This document shows, piece after piece, positions 57,427-64,000 of a DNA stretch of 64,000 bases. The position numbers were made by a program, and so were the translations under genes. The notes under the pieces were generated by a model. The model saw only the letters and a program-made list of their open reading frames with translations, was not told the DNA's origin and made no database searches. Source of the DNA: Affinundibacterium baiyunense (GTDB lineage: Bacteria; Pseudomonadota; Gammaproteobacteria; Burkholderiales; Burkholderiaceae_D); contig NZ_JAGSPM010000002.1 of the NCBI RefSeq assembly GCF_018139645.1, positions 1 to 64,000 on the forward strand. Direction: 5' to 3'. Position 1 is the first letter of the stretch. Every line of letters starts with the position of its first letter.

Positions 57427-57888
57427 ATGATGAAAAAAATTAGTCCACAACAAGCGGGTTTCACCTTAATTGAATTGATCGTTGTGATCGTTATTTTGGG
57501 TATTTTGGCGGCAACTGCATTGCCACGTTTTGCGGATTTGGGTGCTGATGCTCGAACAGCGAGTGTGAATGCTGCGCGCGGCTCGCTGTCTGCAACTTCA
57601 GCAATGGTGCATGGTACGTTCTTGGTTAGAAGTCCAGCACCTGCAACCGTCACCTTAGAGGGCGTTTCGGTTGCTGTTGTCAATGGTTATCCAAGTGCAG
57701 CAACAATTGCTGCTGGTGCAGGTATTACCGCAACAGATTACACCATCACTTCAACTGCGACTGCTACTACGATCTCTCCAATTAGTGCAAGCTCAGCTGC
57801 CAAGACTGCTGGCACTTGCTCGGTGGTTTATACAGAAGCCGCAGTAGGCGCTGCACCAACGATTGTAGCGACTACTACAGCTTGTTAA
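57427..57888 (+). CDS. Type IV pilin-like prepilin
   Basis: A ~153-residue protein with a class III signal peptide: M-M-K-K-I-S-P-Q-Q-A-G then F-T-L-I-E-L-I-V-V-I, with the cleavage after Gly and Glu at position 5 of the mature form. The C-terminal part is rich in Ala and Thr and has two cysteines (A-G-T-C-S and the final T-A-C) that may close a loop. It resembles MshA-type or pseudopilin subunits. Start ATG 57427 with GGAG five bases ahead; the open frame reaches a TTG at 57418. No assembly genes are adjacent. Confidence 0.85.
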   Translation: MMKKISPQQAGFTLIELIVVIVILGILAATALPRFADLGADARTASVNAARGSLSATSAMVHGTFLVRSPAPATVTLEGVSVAVVNGYPSAATIAAGAGITATDYTITSTATATTISPISASSAAKTAGTCSVVYTEAAVGAAPTIVATTTAC

Positions 57889-57908
57889 TTAGATTAAAGT
57901 GATAAATT

Positions 57909-57943
57909 AAAAAGCGTAGATCGCGTGATCTACGCTTTTTTTC
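57909..57943 (+). terminator. Terminator after the pilin gene
   Basis: AAAGCGTAGATC-GCGT-GATCTACGCTTT with A and T runs on the flanks, about 20 bases after the stop. Confidence 0.9.
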
Positions 57944-57995
57944 CGCCTTAATACAGAACATAGATTCAACATCGTCCTAAGCAATCTGTTCAGAT

Positions 57996-58877
57996 TCAAT
58001 CCACTCGCAGGGTCAAATAAATATCCGTACGCAATTCAAGCGGCGAAGTTTCGCGCGGATCATTTAAATATTCTTCATACACGGCCACATCAGCGGCTTC
58101 GTAACCGGATGCTGGCAACCACACACCAAACAGCCATTCATACGCAGCGTGCATATCTGAGTACGGTCCTTGACATTGCAAGACAGCGCATTTAGCCGCA
58201 GCAATGTCATAAGCTTGCAAAGGTGCTTTCGCTTGATTTGCTTGTTGCTCTGCACTGACCACCAAGCAAGCATAAGAACGTAATTGCGCTTCTTCTACCA
58301 AAGATGGGTCATCCCAATAGATACCGATTGATCGACTATGCGGGCCAAATAACTGGCGACTCGCTGCGATTCCTTGTAACTGGTCAAACGCTTGTCCAAT
58401 ACCCATGTAATCACCTTGGTGCGGCAAACCCAATAAATGCAAAGCTTCGATTTCTTTAATAACGACTGTAAACATCGTGCTACTCCTAATGGTTGGTGAG
58501 GCAGAAAATTGCACATGGCTGCCCTGCTTACGATACTTTGCTGGTGGCATGCCATATACACTAGAAAAAATACGTGTGAATGATTGCAAATTGGGATAGC
58601 CACAGGCACGTGCTACTTGCTCGATTGGCTGTTCTGTTTTAGCCAGCAGAGCCGCCGCTCGTTGCAAACGCAAGCGCTTCACCGTTGCGGTCAAGCTTTC
58701 TCCGTAAAACGATTGGTAAATACGGTGCCAGTGATAAGGCGACATGCAAGCAATTTCAGCCAATTGGATGAGATCGAGTTCACGATCTAAATTCTCATGG
58801 ACGTAGTCAATCACGCGTTGAAAACGTCGTTCATAGCTGGCGCGGTGGGCGCTAATGGTGGTGAGTTCGGCTGTCAT
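57996..58877 (-). CDS. AraC-family regulator with GyrI-like effector domain
   Basis: A 293-residue regulator. The N-terminal double helix-turn-helix (Y-V-H-E-N-L-D-R-E-L-D-L-x-Q-L-A, M-S-P-Y-H-W-H-R-I-Y, then A-R-A-C-G-Y-P-N-L-Q-S-F-T-R-I-F) is of the AraC/Rob type, and the C-terminal ~155 residues match GyrI-like small-molecule-binding domains, as in Rob and SoxS-like multidrug regulators. No divergent transporter gene is adjacent, so its targets are elsewhere or unknown. Confidence 0.95.
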   Translation of the reverse strand: MTAELTTISAHRASYERRFQRVIDYVHENLDRELDLIQLAEIACMSPYHWHRIYQSFYGESLTATVKRLRLQRAAALLAKTEQPIEQVARACGYPNLQSFTRIFSSVYGMPPAKYRKQGSHVQFSASPTIRSSTMFTVVIKEIEALHLLGLPHQGDYMGIGQAFDQLQGIAASRQLFGPHSRSIGIYWDDPSLVEEAQLRSYACLVVSAEQQANQAKAPLQAYDIAAAKCAVLQCQGPYSDMHAAYEWLFGVWLPASGYEAADVAVYEEYLNDPRETSPLELRTDIYLTLRVD

Positions 58878-59037
58878 CTTATTCCCGTCTAAGCATCTGC
58901 AATGACGAGAACAATAGCATGGAGTGATTTGACAAATCTTGCGATAATTTTGCTAGGGTTGATGATGCGACATCGCTGCAAATTTGCCAGATTTACTAAT
59001 TAGGATCAATCTAGGATTGATGTTAAGTCGTACCAAA

Positions 59038-61068
59038 TTATTCTTTAGGGCGACTGAGCAAAGCTTTTAAATTTGCTAGACGATTTTGCGGCGTGATGAC
59101 TTCATCATCCGTGGGAACCGCGTCCCCTTCATCTAACTTCATCTCTTTGATAAAGCGGGAAGGATCGCAATGCACCGATTCACCAGCGCGTTTGCGCTTC
59201 TTGCACCAAGTAATATGTAAGCTACGTTGTGCGCGGGTAATACCAACATACATCAAACGTCGCTCTTCTTCGATACGCGCGGCAATCGTTTCGACCGGAG
59301 CGTCGGGATCACCTTTATGCGGCAAGATGCCCTCTTCCACGCCAACCAAAAATACATGCGGATATTCCAATCCTTTGGACGCATGCAAGGTCGACATGCG
59401 CACTGCATCGGGATCTTCGTCCTTACCTTCCATCATGCTCATCAAGGCAACCATCTGCGTCAAATCGAGCAAGCTGCGATGATCGTCGGTGCCATCTTTG
59501 CCGCCATTGCCTTTTTGCTTTAGCCATTGGGTGAAGTCGATCACGTTTTGCCACTTCGCCTGTGCCGCACGATCATCGAAATTGTCATACAAATAGTATT
59601 CGTAATTAATTTCTTTCATCAGATCGTCGAGCAATTGCTCGGCATGTCCTTCACGATGGGCGTGCGCCTCAACATTGTTGATGAAGGTACAGAATTCACG
59701 CAACGGTCTTAGCTGGCGTTCGGTTAACAAGGCTTCGATGCCACCTTTGAACACCGCTTCAAACAAGGAGCATTGCCATTGTCCGGCAAACGAGCCCAGC
59801 GCCTCTAAGGTTGCTTGCCCTACGCCGCGACGTGGCGTGGTGATCGCTCGGATAAAAGCTGGATCATCTTCTTCATTTGCAATCAAACGTAAATACGCAA
59901 TGATGTCTTTGATTTCGGCTTTATCAAAAAAACTCTGACCGCCAGAAATCGTATAGGGAATTCTCTCTTTACGCAGCGCTTGCTCAATCACGCGTGCTTG
60001 ATGGTTGCCACGATACAGAATCGCATAATCAGCCCATGCTGCGCGCCGCTCAAAACGATGTGCCGAAATCATCATCGCTACTTGTGCGGCTTCTTGCTCA
60101 TCGTCTTGCATCCCCATGACTTTGACTGGATCACCCAAGCCATGTTCTGACCACAACGCTTTTTCAAACAACTTGGGATTATTTCCAATCACCGAATTCG
60201 CCGCTTGTAAAATGCGCGTACTCGAACGGTAATTTTGCTCTAACTTAATGATGCGTAAGTTTGGAAAATCAACCTGTAAAGTGGTCAGATTTTCGATGGT
60301 CGCACCACGCCAAGCATAAATCGCCTGATCATCGTCGCCCACCGCTGTGAACATCGGTTTCTTTCCTATGCCGGAAACAAGTAACTTCACCAACTCGTAT
60401 TGGCAGGTATTGGTGTCTTGATACTCATCGACCAATAAATAACGCAAACGACGCTGCCACTTATCGCGCACTTCTTCGTTATGACGAAATAGCTCGACAG
60501 GCAAACGAATCAGATCATCAAAATCAACCGCTTGATAGGCAGATAAAGTCGCTACATAGCTTGCATAAATTCTCGCCGCTTGTGCTTCATCCTCATCTTG
60601 CGCTTGGGCTAGCGCTTGTTCGGGACTGACTAAACCGTTTTTCCACAAAGACATCGCGGTTTGAATCCGGCGTATCAATTGCTTGTCGGTGGTGATCGCC
60701 AAGTCTTGGACTAAGGAAAAGCAATCGTCGCTATCCATGATAGAGAACCTATCTTTCAGTCCAAGCGCACGTGCTTCTTGTCGCAGGATTTTGACACCGA
60801 GTGAGTGAAAAGTAGAAACCGTAATGTGCTTTGCTTGCTTTGGTTCCTTTAAGAGCTTTGCAATACGTTCTTGCATCTCATGCGCGGCTTTATTGGTAAA
60901 AGTTAGCGCTGCAATATGTTTGGCGTCGTAGCCATGCAATTCAATCAGATTAGCAATCTTTTGCGTAATCACCCGCGTTTTACCCGAACCCGCCCCTGCC
61001 AAAACCAGGCATGGACCATCCATATAATTGACTGCATCGCGTTGAGGTTGATTGAGACCGTGGGACAT
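59038..61068 (-). CDS. rep: Rep/UvrD-family DNA helicase
   Basis: A 676-residue SF1 helicase that helps replication forks past obstacles. Motifs: L-N-x-x-Q-R-D-A-V (Q motif), L-A-G-A-G-S-G-K-T-R (Walker A), L-V-D-E-Y-Q-D-T-N (motif II), G-D-D-D-Q-A-I-Y-A-W-R-G-A (III), Q-N-Y-R-S (IV), S-T-L-H-A-S-K-G-L-E-Y (V) and Y-V-G-I-T-R-A (VI). Length and motif order fit Rep better than UvrD; the symbol is a best guess. Start ATG 61068 (M-S-H-G-L-N); a TTG four codons earlier is less likely. Confidence 0.92.
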   Translation of the reverse strand: MSHGLNQPQRDAVNYMDGPCLVLAGAGSGKTRVITQKIANLIELHGYDAKHIAALTFTNKAAHEMQERIAKLLKEPKQAKHITVSTFHSLGVKILRQEARALGLKDRFSIMDSDDCFSLVQDLAITTDKQLIRRIQTAMSLWKNGLVSPEQALAQAQDEDEAQAARIYASYVATLSAYQAVDFDDLIRLPVELFRHNEEVRDKWQRRLRYLLVDEYQDTNTCQYELVKLLVSGIGKKPMFTAVGDDDQAIYAWRGATIENLTTLQVDFPNLRIIKLEQNYRSSTRILQAANSVIGNNPKLFEKALWSEHGLGDPVKVMGMQDDEQEAAQVAMMISAHRFERRAAWADYAILYRGNHQARVIEQALRKERIPYTISGGQSFFDKAEIKDIIAYLRLIANEEDDPAFIRAITTPRRGVGQATLEALGSFAGQWQCSLFEAVFKGGIEALLTERQLRPLREFCTFINNVEAHAHREGHAEQLLDDLMKEINYEYYLYDNFDDRAAQAKWQNVIDFTQWLKQKGNGGKDGTDDHRSLLDLTQMVALMSMMEGKDEDPDAVRMSTLHASKGLEYPHVFLVGVEEGILPHKGDPDAPVETIAARIEEERRLMYVGITRAQRSLHITWCKKRKRAGESVHCDPSRFIKEMKLDEGDAVPTDDEVITPQNRLANLKALLSRPKE

Positions 61069-61161
61069 GAAAACGACCAATTGCTGTTAAGGCGTCATTG
61101 TACTCTTTTGCGCATCCAATTCAGCTTCATCAATGCAAAAGCGCATCAAGAAGCTTAATAA

Positions 61162-61314
61162 CAATCTCGTCATACAAAAGACCTATTTGCAGTGATTGGC
61201 ATACGTTTTGCAACAGCAGCTTACTTCGGTGGTGACAAGTCAAATATTTACGACTTCCACGAAACTGTAGCTGTAACGTTGGCACCACCTTATGGTTTCA
61301 AAACACTGTTATAG
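61162..61314 (+). pseudogene. Possible C-terminal gene remnant
   Basis: An open frame without an ATG start runs to TAG at 61312. It reads protein-like (I-G-I-R-F-A-T-A-A-Y-F-G-G-D, Y-D-F-H-E-T-V-A-V-T-L). It may be the tail of a gene lost when the injection-system locus arrived. No family match, so a chance frame remains possible. Confidence 0.25.
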
Positions 61315-61488
61315 GAAGTACGCCAACTGGGCTCGTTCTCCGAAAGGCTGAAAGTAAAACGAATGTTGGCGAAATAATTTAAGTAAAAATAAAGTTACAT
61401 GTATATCGTTCGACTTTTACACGTAACGATGCCAGAACGAATAATAAAGCTAACTGATAACACTTCAATCGCACTCAAGGACAGAAGT

Positions 61489-61512
61489 AGTTCTTTAGTT
61501 CTTTAGTTCTTT
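61489..61512 (+). repeat. Three tandem copies of AGTTCTTT before the injection-system genes
   Basis: AGTTCTTT three times in a row (61489-61496, 61497-61504, 61505-61512), running into TTGACA (61512-61517). The gap 61069-61723 otherwise holds no supported gene and must contain the promoter for the genes at 61724. Confidence 0.7.
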
Positions 61513-61723
61513 TGACAGTTCATTCTGCAAAGCTAAAAAAGTCAATCAAAAAATGACAGATTGGCTGTTGTTGTTTCAGCAGTCATACCTTCATTATTTA
61601 ATAAATTACATGCTAATCTAGTATACAGATTATTCTATCTTTTACGGCTAATAAAGAATGCCATTTTTACTAAGCTGATCATTGACACCACAAAAAAATA
61701 TCGACATCGAAGACCTAAAAACT

Positions 61724-62296
61724 ATGATCAATGCAGCAATTAGCCATCTCGCACTACAACTCAACCAGCAATTTAAAAACAATTTCCAATTAGCTGAAGA
61801 TGTTGTGGTGGTCTCAAATCTAGTTGAACTAGATGGCTCAGCCGCTGCCAACGCAAACAACAAATTAGTTCTAACTCTAGTAAATATTGAGAAAGATAAT
61901 TTGCCGTATCGAGCACAGCTTCCACATCGTAGCAATGATCGACAAGCAATTCACAGCAATCCCTTATATCTGAATCTGTATGTGATGATGTCCGCCAACT
62001 TTGGCGCAGGAAATTATTCCGAAGCACTCAAAACTATCTCGCAAGCAATTAGCTTTTTTCAGCAACAAGCCATATTCGATCGCCAGAACAGTCCCGGCTT
62101 AGATAACAGAATCGAAAAACTGATACTGGACATGGAGAATCTCAAGATTCCTGATTTAAACAATTTGTGGAGCCTGATGGGCGGCCGCTACCTACCTTCT
62201 GTCCTGTACAGAATTCGCATGATTACGGTTGATGCAGGTGCCATCATTGGTCAAGTTCCAATGATCACCGACCCCAACCAAAACTTACTTGGTTAG
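61724..62296 (+). CDS. Pvc16-like (DUF4255) protein of a contractile injection system
   Basis: A ~190-residue protein. The start M-I-N-A-A-I-S-H-L-A-L-Q-L-N and the segment K-L-V-L-T-L-V-N-I-E-K-D match the DUF4255/Pvc16_N family, which caps the tail sheath in extracellular contractile injection systems (Afp, PVC, MAC arrays). It also has the N-P-L-Y-L-N-L-Y-V-M-M-S-A-N-F typical of the family. I chose ATG 61724 because the family start matches; the open frame begins at a TTG at 61682. Confidence 0.85.
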   Translation: MINAAISHLALQLNQQFKNNFQLAEDVVVVSNLVELDGSAAANANNKLVLTLVNIEKDNLPYRAQLPHRSNDRQAIHSNPLYLNLYVMMSANFGAGNYSEALKTISQAISFFQQQAIFDRQNSPGLDNRIEKLILDMENLKIPDLNNLWSLMGGRYLPSVLYRIRMITVDAGAIIGQVPMITDPNQNLLG

Positions 62297-62304
62297 GCTG
62301 ATCT

Positions 62305-63126
62305 ATGGCACGTTATTTGCCTGTGTTTGCGCTAGCAGTCAAACATGAATATTTTGAAGGTGATGCACACCCAGATCGAATGGGGCTCGTTTTTACACCA
62401 GATAAGGACAGCGCGATCATCATGCAGCAAGAAAACTTGCTACTTAGACGAAGCGTGTCGGGGTTTGAGATTTGGCAAGAACAACGATTAGATTCTGTAG
62501 GAGATGCATCAGCAGAAATGAACGGTGATCTGGCAACGCTGAATCTCACTTTTTCGGTGACAGCGAGTGACCCAGCATTTAATTCCTACACAAAATGGGA
62601 ATTAGATAAACCAATTCGATTTGAAAACAAAGATTCAGTAAGGCTGACGGCTACTCAATTGGATACAAATGCGGTCAACCTATCTAGATCCGCAGGTTTA
62701 GTTGATACCGCTAGGCATGCAATGCAAGTGCAGTTTTATATACGAATTGCACATGTACTCAAGCAAGGTATGACGCGCTATGAAATTGAGTTAAAGGCCA
62801 AGGCTTTGCACTGGAAATATTTCTTTACTGGAGCGATCGGTAGAAAAACTGTTGAGATTTTTAATTTGGATGGTAGCAGTAAAGAAGACGAGTTGTTATT
62901 TCAGCGCTCGACTGAATTAGTAAATAACACGGGAACAGCCTTTTTATCAAAAGTGCCGTTTCCGATGAGAAGCATACCAACACAACGCTTTCAGCTGCGT
63001 GAAGAGGGTGCCAATGGACGAGTGTTAATGCGGCGATTGCCAAACGCCAGTATTCATCAAATTGGCAAAGAAGGAGTTCCGGGCGGACAGACACTGGTCG
63101 TCGCGGAGATTTATATTCATCAATAA
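62305..63126 (+). CDS. Hypothetical structural protein of the injection-system locus
   Basis: A 273-residue protein; no named family. It has no signal or membrane segment and is mostly beta-like in composition. It starts eight bases after the Pvc16-like stop and is followed 17 bases later by the tail sheath gene, so it is almost surely part of the same operon and assembly. Its place between a cap-type protein and the sheath suggests a structural or adaptor role; this is inference from position. Confidence 0.65.
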   Translation: MARYLPVFALAVKHEYFEGDAHPDRMGLVFTPDKDSAIIMQQENLLLRRSVSGFEIWQEQRLDSVGDASAEMNGDLATLNLTFSVTASDPAFNSYTKWELDKPIRFENKDSVRLTATQLDTNAVNLSRSAGLVDTARHAMQVQFYIRIAHVLKQGMTRYEIELKAKALHWKYFFTGAIGRKTVEIFNLDGSSKEDELLFQRSTELVNNTGTAFLSKVPFPMRSIPTQRFQLREEGANGRVLMRRLPNASIHQIGKEGVPGGQTLVVAEIYIHQ

Positions 63127-63143
63127 TTTTCAAAGGAACACAT

Positions 63144-64000
63144 ATGGCTGGCGCGTTTAAAACCCCTGGTGTCTATATCAATGAAAAAAATGCCTTCCCC
63201 AACTCCGTCGTAGAAGTCGCGACTGCAGTGCCGGCATTTATTGGTTACACCAAATTTGCCGACAACAAAGGCACTTCTTTATCCAATAAACCTTGGCGCA
63301 TTACTTCAATGTCCGAGTTCCAGAATTACTTTGGTGGAGCGCCGGACGATCAATTTGAGATTCTTGAAAAGTCAGCGGACGACGCTGTCAGTAACTTCAA
63401 AAGTGCGGGCAAAGAATATGTCGTCAAACGTAAAGGCGGCAAATCTGACACGCAGCGCTTTTATCTATTCCGTAGCATGCAGTTGTTTTTTCAAAATGGC
63501 GGCGGACCATGCTATATCGTTTCTATCGGTTCTTATACCGACGAAGGCATCAAGAAGAGTGAATTACAACTCGGCGTAGACTTGCTCTTAAAAGAACAAG
63601 AACCAACCATGGTTGTCATCCCAGACGCCGTCGCGTTGGAAGAAGGCGATTGTATTGCAGTCCAACAATACAGCCTGAAACATTGTGGTACACAAAAAAA
63701 TCGCTTTGCAATTCTTGATGTGCATAACGGCTACAAAGATCGCAAAGATCCACCAGAAGATGTGATTGTCACTTTCCGTGGTGACTTAGGTACTAACTAT
63801 CTAAATTACGCTGCTGCTTATTATCCTTGGCTCAACACCTCAATCATCGCGACAACCGATTTGGATTTCTCTAGTTTCAGCGATTTAAGTCAACTAAAGA
63901 GCCTACTGTTGGCGGAAGCTGGTGGCGACAACGCGCCTGATGATTTGAAGAGCATTTTGAATCAAGTAGGAGATGCAACGCGCGACCCCAATGCAAAAAC
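63144..64000 (+). CDS. Contractile tail sheath protein, 3' end cut by window
   Basis: An open frame without a stop reaches the window end, so about 285 residues are visible. The start M-A-G-A-F-K-T-P-G-V-Y-I-N-E and V-P-A-F-I-G-Y-T are the hallmark of contractile tail sheath proteins (phage FI / Afp2-type), and the G-G-G-P-C-Y-I-V-S-I segment near 114-123 and the N-Y-A-A-A-Y-Y-P-W-L segment near 221-230 fit as well. It has a strong AAGGA site. The gene should continue past the window, with further injection-system genes expected. Confidence 0.93.
   Translation, partial: MAGAFKTPGVYINEKNAFPNSVVEVATAVPAFIGYTKFADNKGTSLSNKPWRITSMSEFQNYFGGAPDDQFEILEKSADDAVSNFKSAGKEYVVKRKGGKSDTQRFYLFRSMQLFFQNGGGPCYIVSIGSYTDEGIKKSELQLGVDLLLKEQEPTMVVIPDAVALEEGDCIAVQQYSLKHCGTQKNRFAILDVHNGYKDRKDPPEDVIVTFRGDLGTNYLNYAAAYYPWLNTSIIATTDLDFSSFSDLSQLKSLLLAEAGGDNAPDDLKSILNQVGDATRDPNAK

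Overview
The window looks like the replication-origin region of a betaproteobacterial chromosome, probably Burkholderiales/Oxalobacteraceae (Undibacterium-like). This rests on the divergent layout rpmH-rnpA-yidD-yidC-mnmE (minus) against dnaA-dnaN-gyrB (plus), the metX-metW-ampG cluster, protein style and moderate GC. The genus is inference.

Layout. 1-262: end of an IS3-family element. 295-4572: M48 peptidase, then the overlapping operon metX-metW-AmpG-like transporter. 4958-9341: mnmE, then rpmH-rnpA-yidD-yidC. 9342-10050: probable oriC. 10051-15772: dnaA, dnaN, gyrB; both gaps carry inverted pairs of REP-like hairpins, and a second palindromic repeat family lies in the dnaA-dnaN gap and in the metX leader. 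15945-21421: first defence island, with a GHKL ATPase fused to a PD-(D/E)XK nuclease-like domain, two probable nuclease genes, and a divergent 5-methylcytosine methyltransferase that starts with a ribbon-helix-helix-like segment and has a perfect palindrome over its predicted start of transcription. 22209-40533: mostly chromosomal housekeeping and accessory genes (CheX-like protein, LysR regulator, GNAT, KTSC protein, glutathione S-transferase, sensor kinase, tRNA acp-transferase, HD protein, lipoprotein, M16 peptidase, alpha/beta hydrolase, DEAD-box helicase with two DbpA-type domains). An array of four 18-bp operator-like sites precedes a small membrane protein gene at 36431.

40750-53108: second, larger defence island, six co-directional genes: SNF2 helicase, AIPR protein, GHKL ATPase with PD-(D/E)XK-like tail, type III-like Mod methyltransferase, RhuM, type III Res. 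It combines parts known from Hma-like (helicase, methylase, ATPase), Mza-like (GHKL plus AIPR) and type III restriction-modification systems. GC content jumps abruptly inside the GHKL gene, so the cluster looks like a recombined mosaic. It is bounded by two clear terminators.

53277-61068: peptidyl-prolyl isomerase lipoprotein, a hypothetical gene, a chemotaxis receptor, a lone type IV pilin-like gene, an AraC/GyrI-type regulator and a Rep/UvrD helicase. 61724-64000: first three genes of what looks like an extracellular contractile injection system (Pvc16-like protein, unknown structural protein, tail sheath cut by the window end). I saw no tRNA, rRNA or CRISPR array.
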